A DNA stretch of 56,356 nucleotides from Lewinellaceae bacterium SD302 (GTDB lineage Bacteria; Bacteroidota; Bacteroidia; Chitinophagales; Saprospiraceae), in the NCBI GenBank assembly GCA_002591745.1, contig PDLQ01000030.1, forward strand, positions 1-56,356. The letters run 5' to 3'. Positions within the stretch are counted from its first letter, which is position 1, and each line of letters starts with the position of its first letter. Positions 33,518 through 42,333 of this stretch are shown here, one piece after another. The notes below the pieces were generated by a model. That model was not told the DNA's origin, did not search any database, and worked only from the letters and a program-made list of their open reading frames with translations. The position numbers and the translations under genes are program-made.

Positions 33518-35074
33518 ATGGACAGTATTAAAATTCTTTGGGCCGACGATGAGATCGACCTGCTAAAACCCCAGCTCCTTTTTCTAAAAAAGAAAAATTA
33601 CGAAGTCGTCACCGTCACCAATGGCTACGATGCTTTGGAGGAATTGGAAGAGAACAACGATTTTGACATCGTTTTCCTGGATGAATCCATGCCCGGCATC
33701 ACCGGCCTGGAAACCCTGGCCAAGCTGAAGGAAAACAACCCGAACCTGCCCGTGGTGATGATCACCAAAAATGAGGCGGAGCACGTGATGGAAGAAGCTA
33801 TCGGCAGCCAGATCGCCGATTACCTGATCAAGCCGGTGAATCCCCACCAAATTCTGCTGACGCTAAAAAAGATCGTGGATGAAAAGCGCCTTGTTCGGGA
33901 GAAGACCAATAGCGATTACCAGCAGGATTTCCGTCAGCTACTGATGGAAATCAACAGCGGACTGGACACCGAAGAATGGGTGAACGTCTATAAAAAGATC
34001 ATCAACTGGGAGCTGAAACTTGACGAAAGCAATAGCGAACAGATGGGCGAAATCCTGGCCATGCAGAAAAGCGAAGCCAATAAGGAATTCAGCAAGTACA
34101 TTGTTAAGAACTATACCAGGTGGATGCGTGGAGATGACCGCCCCGTGATGTCGGATAATCTGATGCGCGAAAAAATACTGCCCCACCTCAGCAAGGACCG
34201 GCCCACCGTGATGGTGTTATTGGATAATATGCGCTACGACCAATGGAAAGTAATTGAGCCGATGCTCTCTACCCTCTTTCGGGTGGAGGAGGAAGACCAT
34301 TTTTTCAGTATTCTTCCCACTTCCACTCAATACAGCCGTAACGCCATCTTTGCCGGCATGATGCCCGACGAGATCGCCAAGCACTATAAAGAATGGTGGA
34401 AAAACGACACCGACGAAGGCGGCAAGAACAACCACGAAGCCGATCTGCTGGGCAAGCAACTGGAACGTCTGATGCGCCGGGGTGATCTTAAATGGGATTA
34501 CACCAAGGTCACCCGCACCAACTTCGCCCGCCAGATGCAGGATCGCGCCCTGGATTTTCTGAACAATGATTTCAGTGTGATCGTCTATAACTTCATCGAT
34601 ATGATGAGCCATGCCCGGACGGAAATGGAAGTACTCAAGGAACTGGCCGGCGACGAAAAGGCCTACCGTAGTCTGACGCGCAGCTGGTTCGAGAACAGTC
34701 CACTCTGGGGAACGCTTCAAAAACTCGCCGAGCGGGACGTGCAGCTCATCATGACCACCGACCACGGAACCATTCGCGTCAACACCCCCAGCCGGGTTGT
34801 CGGTGACCGTGATACCACTACTAACCTACGCTATAAATTGGGCCGTAATCTGCAATACGACGAAAGTGATGTCTTAGAAATCCGAGATCCTAAAGATGCC
34901 CACCTGCCACGCCCCAACCTCAGCAGTGCCTACATTTTCGCCAAAGAGGACAAGTTCTTCCTCTACCCCAACAACTACAACTACTACCACAATTACTACC
35001 GTAATACCTTCCAGCACGGGGGAATCAGCTTGGAAGAAGTGGTTTGCCCGGTGATTCGGTTGACTAGTCGTTAG
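33518..35074 (+). CDS. porX: T9SS two-component regulator PorX (response regulator with PglZ domain)
   Basis: 518 residues. Receiver domain 1-120 with acidic Asp10/Asp11, phospho-acceptor Asp55 (VFLDESMPG), Thr83 and Lys105 (YLIKPVNP). The rest is a PglZ/alkaline-phosphatase-like domain with PTVMVLLDNMRYDQW near the start and TTDHGTIRV for metal binding, the layout of PorX of Porphyromonas and Flavobacterium. PorX, phosphorylated by PorY, controls T9SS genes and in known homologues has phosphodiesterase activity on oligonucleotides. porY is not next to it. The many T9SS-tagged proteins in the window fit such a regulator. Confidence 0.93.
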   Translation: MDSIKILWADDEIDLLKPQLLFLKKKNYEVVTVTNGYDALEELEENNDFDIVFLDESMPGITGLETLAKLKENNPNLPVVMITKNEAEHVMEEAIGSQIADYLIKPVNPHQILLTLKKIVDEKRLVREKTNSDYQQDFRQLLMEINSGLDTEEWVNVYKKIINWELKLDESNSEQMGEILAMQKSEANKEFSKYIVKNYTRWMRGDDRPVMSDNLMREKILPHLSKDRPTVMVLLDNMRYDQWKVIEPMLSTLFRVEEEDHFFSILPTSTQYSRNAIFAGMMPDEIAKHYKEWWKNDTDEGGKNNHEADLLGKQLERLMRRGDLKWDYTKVTRTNFARQMQDRALDFLNNDFSVIVYNFIDMMSHARTEMEVLKELAGDEKAYRSLTRSWFENSPLWGTLQKLAERDVQLIMTTDHGTIRVNTPSRVVGDRDTTTNLRYKLGRNLQYDESDVLEIRDPKDAHLPRPNLSSAYIFAKEDKFFLYPNNYNYYHNYYRNTFQHGGISLEEVVCPVIRLTSR

Positions 35075-35120
35075 GACAGAATTACCAGTGAACAGGGGTG
35101 CGCAATCGGAACAATAACGA

Positions 35121-35155
35121 GGGGCGCAAATACCATTGATTTGCGCCCCTTGCTA
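35121..35155 (+). terminator. Bidirectional terminator between porX and the M28 peptidase gene
   Basis: GGGGCGCAAAT pairs perfectly with ATTTGCGCCCC around ACCATTG, followed by TTGCTATTTT. It sits between convergent genes and can serve both. Confidence 0.85.
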
Positions 35156-35205
35156 TTTTACGGACTTCCGGTTTATTTCAAACCAGGCTTTAAACACTTG
35201 AGGTG

Positions 35206-36801
35206 TTACTGCCCCACGTTTACCCGAATTCGCTCGTTGCGGTTAGCGATTTCCCAACCGGTGTGGAAGATCAGTTCACCGATCTTTTGCATTTTGTCGA
35301 AGTTGATCTTGTCTACCGTGTCGCCGGCGCCGTGATAATCTTCATGGGTGCCGTTGAAATAAAAAATGCTGGGAATGCCTCGTTCGGCGAAGTTGTAATG
35401 ATCGCTACGATAGTAGTACCGGTTAGGGTCATCTTCCGCATTGTAGGTGTAGTCCAGTTCGAGATTGACGTAGCGCTTGTTCATCTCCTCATTAATGTCG
35501 TGGAGATCGGTGCTGAGGCGGTTGCTGCCGATAACGTAGATGTACTCGGGATTATCGGCGTGCTTTTCATCAACACGGCCCACCATATCTACGTTGATGT
35601 CAACCACTGTATTGGCCAGGGGCCAGATGGGGTGATTGACGTAATACTTGGAACCGAGTAGTCCTTTTTCTTCACCACTTACCCATACGAAGAGGACTGT
35701 ACGGCGGGGGCCATTGCCCTGTTTCTTGGCCTGCATGTAGGCATCGGCAATTTCCAGGAGAGTCGTGGTACCGGAACCGTTATCGTCGGCCCCGTTGAAA
35801 ATTTCATCGCCTCGTTTACCGATGTGGTCGTAGTGGGCACTGTAAACGACGATCTCGTCTTTCAATTCAGGGTCACGGCCTTCCAGGTAGCCCAGTACGT
35901 TTTCGCCGATCAGTTCGGACACCTGCTTGTCTTGGGTCAGTTGCAGGTCTACGTCTACGGCGACGGGCTTGAGGCTACCGGTTTTTTCGAGCTTCTTACG
36001 GGCTTTGACGATCTTCTTGAATTTTTTGCCCAATAGATCGCGAGCCAGTTGAGTACTGATGAATACGCTGTTCGCTCCAACGCGGTCGGCTTCTTTTTCT
36101 TCAGCCATCTTCATACGACCGTCAAGAATTTCCCGGCGAATGTTACCGACGTTTTCACGGAATTCTGGGTCGACAATAAATACGGTCGCCACGCCCTTCT
36201 CGGCGGCCAGGGCCAGTTTACGATCTACGTTAAGGGACCAGTCAGACATATCTGAATTGCCGCTAAGCCGGTAAGCACCGCTCATGTCACGGGGCTCACC
36301 ACCGAAGATCAAAATGCTTTTACCCTTCAGTTCGCCGGCATTGGCATAGTCGTTGTAACCTTCATCCTCAATTCCGTAACCCAAAAAGGTCAGTTCGTTG
36401 ATGCTGACTGCCTCTTCGCCAAGGCTGGTGTTTTGGGCAGGTACGCTGTAAAAATCACGCAGGTGCTTGAGCTCTTCTCCCTGATTGCTGAGGCTAATGT
36501 TATTCCAGCGTTGTTTCTTGAAAAGGATGGTCTGGAAATAACCGCCGTTTTCCCCTACGGCGGGGAAGCCCATACTTTTCAGGTTTTGCGCAATGTATTC
36601 GGCGGCTCTTTTCTGACCGGGTTGACCGGTCTCTCGTCCTTCCATCTCGTCACTGGCGATGTAGCTCAGGTGACGAAACATTTCCTCGGTGGTAATAGTC
36701 TTGGCCAGGCTGGGGGCAACCAGATCATAATTTACCCGTCCGGATTGAGCACTAAGGGCAAATAAAGTGAATAACGAAATTGCGAGCAGCAGTTGTTTCA
36801 T
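35206..36801 (-). CDS. Secreted M28-family metallopeptidase
   Basis: 531 residues. Signal peptide MKQLLLAISLFTLFALSAQS, an N-terminal helical segment (LSYIASDEMEGRETGQPG), an inserted PA-like domain (about 125-300, including KGKSILIFGGEPRD) and a C-terminal M28 domain. Its two-zinc site is visible as SAHYDHIG (His), NGADDNGSG (bridging Asp), SGEEKGLLGS (Glu-Glu), NVDMVGR (Asp) and a late His in HEDYHGAGDTVDKI. Likely an aminopeptidase or carboxypeptidase of the periplasm or outside. It lacks a T9SS sorting domain, unlike several neighbours. Confidence 0.92.
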   Translation of the reverse strand: MKQLLLAISLFTLFALSAQSGRVNYDLVAPSLAKTITTEEMFRHLSYIASDEMEGRETGQPGQKRAAEYIAQNLKSMGFPAVGENGGYFQTILFKKQRWNNISLSNQGEELKHLRDFYSVPAQNTSLGEEAVSINELTFLGYGIEDEGYNDYANAGELKGKSILIFGGEPRDMSGAYRLSGNSDMSDWSLNVDRKLALAAEKGVATVFIVDPEFRENVGNIRREILDGRMKMAEEKEADRVGANSVFISTQLARDLLGKKFKKIVKARKKLEKTGSLKPVAVDVDLQLTQDKQVSELIGENVLGYLEGRDPELKDEIVVYSAHYDHIGKRGDEIFNGADDNGSGTTTLLEIADAYMQAKKQGNGPRRTVLFVWVSGEEKGLLGSKYYVNHPIWPLANTVVDINVDMVGRVDEKHADNPEYIYVIGSNRLSTDLHDINEEMNKRYVNLELDYTYNAEDDPNRYYYRSDHYNFAERGIPSIFYFNGTHEDYHGAGDTVDKINFDKMQKIGELIFHTGWEIANRNERIRVNVGQ

Positions 36802-36845
36802 CGTGTTTGTTTTGGGGCTGAATTAGCCTTCAAGGTAAAAAATCT

Positions 36846-36879
36846 TTAGCGCTATCCGGCCGGTGCCGGATAGCGCTAA
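36846..36879 (-). terminator. Rho-independent terminator ending the 36951-38547 genes
   Basis: TTAGCGCTATCCGGC and GCCGGATAGCGCTAA are perfect 15-nt complements with loop CGGT. On the minus strand the stem is followed by AGATTTTTT. Confidence 0.8.
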
Positions 36880-36930
36880 TTTCTAAAACGAATAAATCTG
36901 GGTATTCTTGCCGGCTCTTCTCGTTTACCA

Positions 36931-36951
36931 ACTTTGCTACTTTGTCAGTCC
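36931..36951 (+). repeat. Family A repeat at the 3' end of the hypothetical gene
   Basis: ACTTTGCTACTTTGTCAGTC matches the TYAGYCC-type copies. Its final base touches the TAG stop codon (36951-36953) of the minus-strand gene. Confidence 0.65.
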
Positions 36952-37727
36952 TAAGCTTCCTCTTGTGCTAAGACAGAGGCTTTGACTTTCTCCAGCTCAT
37001 CGGCGATGTTATTAGAAATGTCCTGGATGGGGTTATCATCACCTTGGACACTATTAAAGACACGTTTGATATCGCTCAACAGTGAACCATTGAGCAGTTC
37101 ACGGAGGAGAACAGGTACGATCATGCTCGCAATGGCAAGTAGAACATTTTCCTGATTTTTTTCCTGGCGATCCTCATCGTAAGAAGCTAAGGCTGCGTGA
37201 ATACGCTGTTCCATGGTAAGGTCTCGTTCGAAGTCTCCGTAAATGGATTCCTCTTCGTCGTCGGGTTGTTCTGGCAATTCGCCAAATTCATCGGCTTCGG
37301 TGGGCCGATAGCTTTCGGCGGTTTCATCAGTTTCTTCTTCGTGCTCATCTTCACCGGTCAGCCAAAAGGTGACAATTGCGGCGAATAATCCGGCAATACT
37401 ACCTAAGACGGGCAATTTCCAGCTTTCCCAAAATTTGGCTGTTTTTTCAGCGGCGATTCCCGCTTCTGCAGCCGGAGTAGCTTCAGGCTCCGCAAATAAA
37501 GATTGCACTCCTTCGGTCCCGGCCTGCAGTAAAGACTGGATACCATCCACACCATCGTCAAACAAATGGCGTACCTGATTTATTTCAGCCTTCACCCTAC
37601 CCGTAAGCTGATTCTTTTCCGTCCGGAAGTTCTGTTTAACACCGTCGATGGCGATACGCTCTTCCACGGCCAGCTTCTTCCGTTGTTCGCGAAGCTCGGC
37701 CATGCTGCTGATATTCTTGAGTTTCAC
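36951..37727 (-). CDS. Hypothetical membrane protein, coiled-coil and acidic
   Basis: 258 residues. The N-terminal helix is charged (SSMAELREQRKKLAVEERI), then GVDGIQSLLQAGTEGVQSLF. One membrane helix (LPVLGSIAGLFAAIVTFWL) is near residue 115, followed by an acidic linker rich in E/D and a C-terminal helical part with IASMIVPVLLRELLNG. No family recognised. It is the last of three same-strand genes with the holin-like and YtxH proteins, 5 bases after the holin-like gene, so clearly one operon. A role in envelope stress is a guess from that company. Confidence 0.7.
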   Translation of the reverse strand: MKLKNISSMAELREQRKKLAVEERIAIDGVKQNFRTEKNQLTGRVKAEINQVRHLFDDGVDGIQSLLQAGTEGVQSLFAEPEATPAAEAGIAAEKTAKFWESWKLPVLGSIAGLFAAIVTFWLTGEDEHEEETDETAESYRPTEADEFGELPEQPDDEEESIYGDFERDLTMEQRIHAALASYDEDRQEKNQENVLLAIASMIVPVLLRELLNGSLLSDIKRVFNSVQGDDNPIQDISNNIADELEKVKASVLAQEEA

Positions 37728-37732
37728 GGGTT

Positions 37733-38134
37733 CTATTTAAAAAGTTTACTGGCCACCGCAGCTAATACGGGGTTTATGAATAAACGCTCGCGTTGCCATA
37801 CGATCAGGCCGATCAATAGTACGTAGAGCAAAGAAATGATCAGGAAACTCTCCCCCACCGTCAGGCTAGTCCACTGGGCCAGGCCAAAACCGATGCCCAG
37901 AGTAAAGGTCAATAGTAAAATCGTACCAAGAACCAGGACCAGAATAGCTGTTAGTAGTCCACCACCGGTAACGGCCACCTTTTCAGCCAAGTTCAACTTG
38001 GCCAGCTGCAGCTTACGCTGAGCGGCAACCTCCAGTAGTTTGGCGGATTCAGTTATACGATCCCCCGTACTTTCGGGTGGAATCGGCGCCGGTGTTGGTG
38101 GCGGAGAATGAGTTTCCAGCATATCGTTATTCAA
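37733..38134 (-). CDS. Phage_holin_3_6-like membrane protein
   Basis: 133 residues. A proline-rich N-terminus (HSPPPTPAPIPPES) and an amphipathic helix (KLLEVAAQRKLQLAKLNLAE) come before two membrane helices (LLTAILVLVLGTILLLTF and FLIISLLYVLLIGLIVW). This matches the putative actinobacterial/Bacteroidota holin-like family (PF07332 type) found next to YtxH genes in non-phage settings, so it is not taken as a phage gene. Middle gene of the three-gene operon. Confidence 0.75.
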   Translation of the reverse strand: MNNDMLETHSPPPTPAPIPPESTGDRITESAKLLEVAAQRKLQLAKLNLAEKVAVTGGGLLTAILVLVLGTILLLTFTLGIGFGLAQWTSLTVGESFLIISLLYVLLIGLIVWQRERLFINPVLAAVASKLFK

Positions 38135-38148
38135 AGGGGAATATTCTT

Positions 38149-38547
38149 TTAGGCCAGTTCGGAGTTACTGTTTCCGTTTTGAGGCACCTTGGCCTTGGCC
38201 TTACGAATACCACTTTTGAGGCTTTCGCTCAGGCTGTCAACCTTTTCCTCGGCTACGTCCGCAGCATTAAGTGCTCCGCTCACCAGATTGTCCTTCAAAC
38301 TTTTCTTACGTTGCTGAGCGGCCTGTTTGCCATCTTCCAGCAGATTCTTACCCTGCTCTACGTACTGGCCAAAACCTTTTTCCACACTTTCGGTGGTTTC
38401 AGCGATGTATTGCCCGGCCTGTTCACTGTATTCGTTCAATTGCCCCTGAGCCCGCTGACGAAAGCGACGCCCTTCGGCGGTATTCAGCCAGTAACCGGCG
38501 GCAGCGCCAGCCAATAATCCTAATCCTAGTTTCCAATTGTTTGCCAT
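38149..38547 (-). CDS. YtxH-domain protein
   Basis: 132 residues. MANNWKLGLGLLAGAAAGYWLNTAEGRRFRQR (in parts) is the YtxH signature: a glycine-rich membrane helix ending in a TAEGRRFR motif. A long amphipathic, coiled-coil-like helix with repeated E/Q/K follows. Often stress-induced in Bacteroidota and Firmicutes. ATG 38547 is taken because the earlier start (38589) lengthens the protein without family match. First gene of the operon with the holin-like and hypothetical proteins. Confidence 0.8.
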   Translation of the reverse strand: MANNWKLGLGLLAGAAAGYWLNTAEGRRFRQRAQGQLNEYSEQAGQYIAETTESVEKGFGQYVEQGKNLLEDGKQAAQQRKKSLKDNLVSGALNAADVAEEKVDSLSESLKSGIRKAKAKVPQNGNSNSELA

Positions 38548-38652
38548 GATTTTCGGTTTTACTTTAATAAACGAAAGGCCGGCAAACATGTTCGGATTTT
38601 TACAATTATGCGCTTACTTGGATCTCAATTTACCGAAAGACAGGGGTATCCT

Positions 38653-39234
38653 TCAATGAATTGCCATACAGTCATGTAGTTGATCAAGTACTGTAATGGC
38701 GGCGGTAGTAGCCTTTGTCAATTCCCCCTCCTTGGATAGAGCTTCATTAAGTCTGGTCTGAAAAACTTTCCAATGCCCCGCCGGCTGGTTTCCACAAGCC
38801 CGGTAAAAATTAAAAGTTTCCAAATTGGTCAACTCGGGACTAGCGGGCAACATTCTAGCAATCATAGTGCCTCCCAGAGTAGACCCCCTCAGCACATAAA
38901 GCAGCCCCAGTAATTCGGCTTGCCCCGCGCCCTCAAAAGGTAAATGACGGGTGGGCAGAGGAGAAACCTCCAGTAATTCAAGGTCCTTTTCCAAGGCAGC
39001 GTGCAGGGCAGCTACGAAATCGTAGTCCGCACGGATAGCTTCCGGGGAAAAGTGTGACTCCATCCAATTAATGGCGGCTCCCCATATAGCGTGGTTAGCC
39101 CGGATCAGTTTACGATAAGCCGAAACTGAATAGTTCCCCCGTCGAATGGCGGAGGCATCCAAGGCAGATTCGGCACGGTGGTGAGCCGCTGCGGTCTTAG
39201 CCTTCAGATTGGCTGCCGCCGACATATTCTTCAC
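38653..39234 (-). CDS. bphO: Heme oxygenase (biliverdin-producing), phytochrome-linked
   Basis: Opens heme to biliverdin IX-alpha, the chromophore of bacteriophytochromes. 193 residues, all-helical. The N-terminus KTAAAHHRAESALD carries the proximal heme-ligand His (18 or 19). The distal helix has LLGLLYVLRGSTLGGTMIAR with the flexible glycine stretch (given here in parts). Size and helices fit the HemO/BphO group. The start may be Met at 39234 or 39225; both overlap the response-regulator stop (39197), so translation is coupled. Operon with the regulator and bphP supports the assignment. Confidence 0.85.
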   Translation of the reverse strand: MKNMSAAANLKAKTAAAHHRAESALDASAIRRGNYSVSAYRKLIRANHAIWGAAINWMESHFSPEAIRADYDFVAALHAALEKDLELLEVSPLPTRHLPFEGAGQAELLGLLYVLRGSTLGGTMIARMLPASPELTNLETFNFYRACGNQPAGHWKVFQTRLNEALSKEGELTKATTAAITVLDQLHDCMAIH

Positions 39235-39766
39235 CTTTCAAACCTCCGGCTTCCTTTAACAAATAGATGATCCTTTCCTTGGTTCCGAACTCCGGACTAC
39301 CTTTCAACATCTCGTAGGCCTCCTGCAACATGAGTTTGCGGGCATTGTCTTGCTGCTGGCGAATGATTTGCTGTTCCCGGTTCTCGCTGGCCTTCTCCAG
39401 GGCTTCGGAAATTTGTACATCCAGTTCCTTAAGGTTGCCTTTGAGTACGTAACCGTTGGCCCCCTTCAGAATTACCTGAGCTGCTTCCACCTCATTATCC
39501 AGCGCACCCGTTACAAAAATGAAGGGCAATTCCGGATAATGTGCCTTCACGTACAGCAGTGCTTCCAGACCGTTGTAGCCGGGGATATGATAATCGGCCA
39601 GCACGATGTCGTAGTTCATCCAGCTAATCTTTTCCAAGAATTCTGTTTCGCTGGCAGCGTGGGTAAAGATGGCGTTGGGCATGAATTTCAGTACGGCGCG
39701 CTTCACCAATGCGGCGTCGGCCTTGCTGTCCTCTAACAGGAAAATATTTACGGATTGTGTAATCAT
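39197..39766 (-). CDS. Single-domain response regulator of the phytochrome operon
   Basis: 189 residues: receiver domain of about 1-125 with FLLEDSKAD acidic pair, phospho-acceptor Asp58 (IVLADYHIPGYNG), Thr in VTGALD and Lys in GYVLKGNL. After it is a short helical tail with a charged coiled coil and no DNA-binding domain. Probably receives phosphate from the phytochrome kinase and signals through protein contacts. It lies 132 bases after bphP and overlaps the heme oxygenase gene. Confidence 0.9.
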   Translation of the reverse strand: MITQSVNIFLLEDSKADAALVKRAVLKFMPNAIFTHAASETEFLEKISWMNYDIVLADYHIPGYNGLEALLYVKAHYPELPFIFVTGALDNEVEAAQVILKGANGYVLKGNLKELDVQISEALEKASENREQQIIRQQQDNARKLMLQEAYEMLKGSPEFGTKERIIYLLKEAGGLKGEEYVGGSQSEG

Positions 39767-39898
39767 AAATAATTTGTTGAAAAATAGCTTCCTGAAAAAC
39801 TGGTCTGGACCGCAGTGGCCTGCGCAAATCTGGAATGCGTGAGTGTGAAGCTAAAAGGTAATCGCGGGGTAAAAGGTTCTTAAATACGGAAAGTTTAT

Positions 39899-42154
39899 TT
39901 ATTTGGATTTCGAAACGGGCTGATTCGGTAAGCTTATTTTAAAATCAGTTCCTGTTCCCGGCTTACTGTCTACCGTTATTTCCCCGTCGTGCAATTCCAC
40001 CACCCGATGCACGATGGCCAGTCCCACACCGGAACCTTCGTATTTATCTTCGGAGACGAGTCGGTTGAAGACGTTGAAAATACCTTCCGCATAACGCATA
40101 TCGAAACCAATACCGTTATCGGTGACTTCAAAGTAGCAATGTCCGTTATTGCCGGTGCTGGTGATCTTTATCCAGGAACCTTCTTCGCTTTGTCGTGCAT
40201 ATTTGATCGAATTCGAGATCAGGTTAGCAAACATCTGCCGAATCCGATTACGGTCTCCGAAGATTGTTTGCTGACTTAATTCTAATTGCAAACTTATTAC
40301 GTCGTGGCTAGGGCGGTGATCCTCCCAAATATCCATCAGCAAATCCCGCAAATCGATCTCGGTCAACTCCATCTCTTTGCTTCCTACTTTAGAGAACTTC
40401 AGAATGTCATCGATCAAACGCTCCATCTTTCCTACGCTATCCGTAATGGTTTGGATGGCGTACTTTCCTGTTTCGTCAAGCAGATTGCCATAATCCTCCC
40501 ATAATATTTCGGCAAAGCCCTTGATATTGCGCAATGGTGCCCGTAAGTCATGGCTGACGGTGTAACTGTAATTCTCCAGACTGCCGTAAGCACTGGAGAG
40601 TTCCGAATTCTCCCGCCTTACTTCCTGATATTTTTCGAGAATGATTTCTTTGACGTCATTTCGTAAAGCCACTGCCGCATCAAGGTGATGCCGCCCCCAT
40701 TTTCGGCTTTTCCCGCGGGTCTCTTCTTTCCACTTTGCAAATGAGATTTCGGGGTTCAACCTTACTTTCCCGTTTTCAACCAGTTTACGGGCAGCCGGGT
40801 CCCCCCCCCAGTGTACGGTTTCAACGATTTTAGGCCGGAACCACAGGATATATTCCCCCGAATCGAATCCCAGCCGGATGGCCAATAAGCCGCCAACTTC
40901 TCCTGCGAACCAGTCTTCTTCCTCCAGCTCTTTCTCCAGTACATGGGTGTGGTAGAGGCTATCCTGCTTTATTTCCAGCCAGCGGGTCAATTGAAGGACG
41001 ATATCTTCTGGGGGGCATTTTCCGATCAGGGTGATCTTATCGTCCAGCAGAATAGCGGCTCCTTCCGCTTCCATTAATTTTGTCAGTTTGGAACTCGCTC
41101 CCGTCAGACCACGGAAAATATCGGCTTCCTCCCTCATCTTATCAAATAAACGCGCCCGGATAAGGCTGGTCCGTAACATTTGATCCCGGAACTTATTGCT
41201 CTCGCGCAAAGCCAGGTGACTGGACATGATATTCCCCATCATGGCAAATACCGAGCGAAGTCGGTAGTCGATCAACTTTGGGCTACCGTGGTGGCAGGCA
41301 ACCAATCCCCATAACTTTCCTTCCAGAATAATGGCGATGGACATAGTCGCCCCGACCCCTATATTTTTCAAGTATTCGAGGTGAATGGGCGAACTGCCGC
41401 GGTTGGCGGATAGAGCCAGATCGATATCTGGCAGATTCGCTGCAGAGACAACTCCGCTAATCCGGGCGGGGTTGGTGTCTACGATATGACGCACGGCAGT
41501 TCGCAAATACAGGTCTCGTGCTTGTTTGGGAATATCTGTATGCGGGTAACGAAGATTCAGGTAAGGTGGCAGTTCAGTCAGCTTGGCTTCTGCCACTACG
41601 TCACCATTATATGCTTCGTCAAATTTGTAGAGCATCACCCGATCGAAGTCGGATAGCCGCCTTACTTCCGTAACCAGTGTATCGTACAGATTCTCACCGT
41701 TTACTACGTTTGAAATACGCTGTAATGACTTATCTACTTTAAGCAGAAAAGCACTGGCAGCAGCCTGCGGATCGCGGGGCTCCAACTCCAGTACCAGGAA
41801 GCGACCATTGTGGTGCATAATCAGATTAGCACCGTAGGGACACAACTCATTGCGCCAGAGCGGCAATTCAATCGGATTATGATCGGCGTATTGCTCCGTT
41901 TGGATGATCGAAGTGATCATTTCTATCGTCTCCTGATCGAAGATGAGCCGGCAATCACTTTCAATGATATCCTGTAGTCCACGATCCGTTAGCTCGGCGA
42001 GGTTAGTTGAGCAGGCTTTGATTAGCAGACTCTCCGCATCCACTACGATCAGTACGGCGTGTCCCTGAAAATGGCGGATAAGGTGAAGCGGCTCGGCATC
42101 ACAGTTGGCAAGATCATATTCAACCCGATAAGGCCGGATTTGGCTAGGCTCCAC
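39899..42154 (-). CDS. bphP: Bacteriophytochrome histidine kinase
   Basis: 751 residues: PAS (about 10-115), GAF (about 130-305), PHY (about 310-505), HisKA with His535 (VSHDLRAPLRN) and HATPase with NLISNSIKY and GSGVGLAIVH. The biliverdin-linking cysteine is Cys18 in NCDAEPLH. Conserved GAF residues Asp207 (YPHTDIPKQA), His258 (SPIHLEY) and His288 (ACHHGSP) are kept. Two departures are seen: the tongue motif LxPRxSF reads LNPEISF, so the Arg that pairs with Asp207 is Glu469; and IQPHG near the Cys reads FQGHA. It heads an operon with a response regulator and heme oxygenase. Red/far-red sensing is expected from family knowledge, but the photocycle may be unusual. Confidence 0.92.
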   Translation of the reverse strand: MEPSQIRPYRVEYDLANCDAEPLHLIRHFQGHAVLIVVDAESLLIKACSTNLAELTDRGLQDIIESDCRLIFDQETIEMITSIIQTEQYADHNPIELPLWRNELCPYGANLIMHHNGRFLVLELEPRDPQAAASAFLLKVDKSLQRISNVVNGENLYDTLVTEVRRLSDFDRVMLYKFDEAYNGDVVAEAKLTELPPYLNLRYPHTDIPKQARDLYLRTAVRHIVDTNPARISGVVSAANLPDIDLALSANRGSSPIHLEYLKNIGVGATMSIAIILEGKLWGLVACHHGSPKLIDYRLRSVFAMMGNIMSSHLALRESNKFRDQMLRTSLIRARLFDKMREEADIFRGLTGASSKLTKLMEAEGAAILLDDKITLIGKCPPEDIVLQLTRWLEIKQDSLYHTHVLEKELEEEDWFAGEVGGLLAIRLGFDSGEYILWFRPKIVETVHWGGDPAARKLVENGKVRLNPEISFAKWKEETRGKSRKWGRHHLDAAVALRNDVKEIILEKYQEVRRENSELSSAYGSLENYSYTVSHDLRAPLRNIKGFAEILWEDYGNLLDETGKYAIQTITDSVGKMERLIDDILKFSKVGSKEMELTEIDLRDLLMDIWEDHRPSHDVISLQLELSQQTIFGDRNRIRQMFANLISNSIKYARQSEEGSWIKITSTGNNGHCYFEVTDNGIGFDMRYAEGIFNVFNRLVSEDKYEGSGVGLAIVHRVVELHDGEITVDSKPGTGTDFKISLPNQPVSKSK

Positions 42155-42333
42155 GATACATATTTGTTAGAAAGACAGGAGAAGCCGAAAGGTAACAGAC
42201 ATGGTCCAGTAAAGGTAGCTTTTTAAAGTTGATAATTATCCACAGAAACCAGCCTGCCTGAATTCGGACAAATTTGCGGCCCGCCAGCTGCTAAAATCTT
42301 GAACACCGGATAATTAACCGTAGTTTAGTGAAG

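Noticed and set aside
37733..38134. Prophage, from the holin-like protein
   Set aside because: No other phage genes are near; this family is common beside YtxH genes in ordinary chromosomes.
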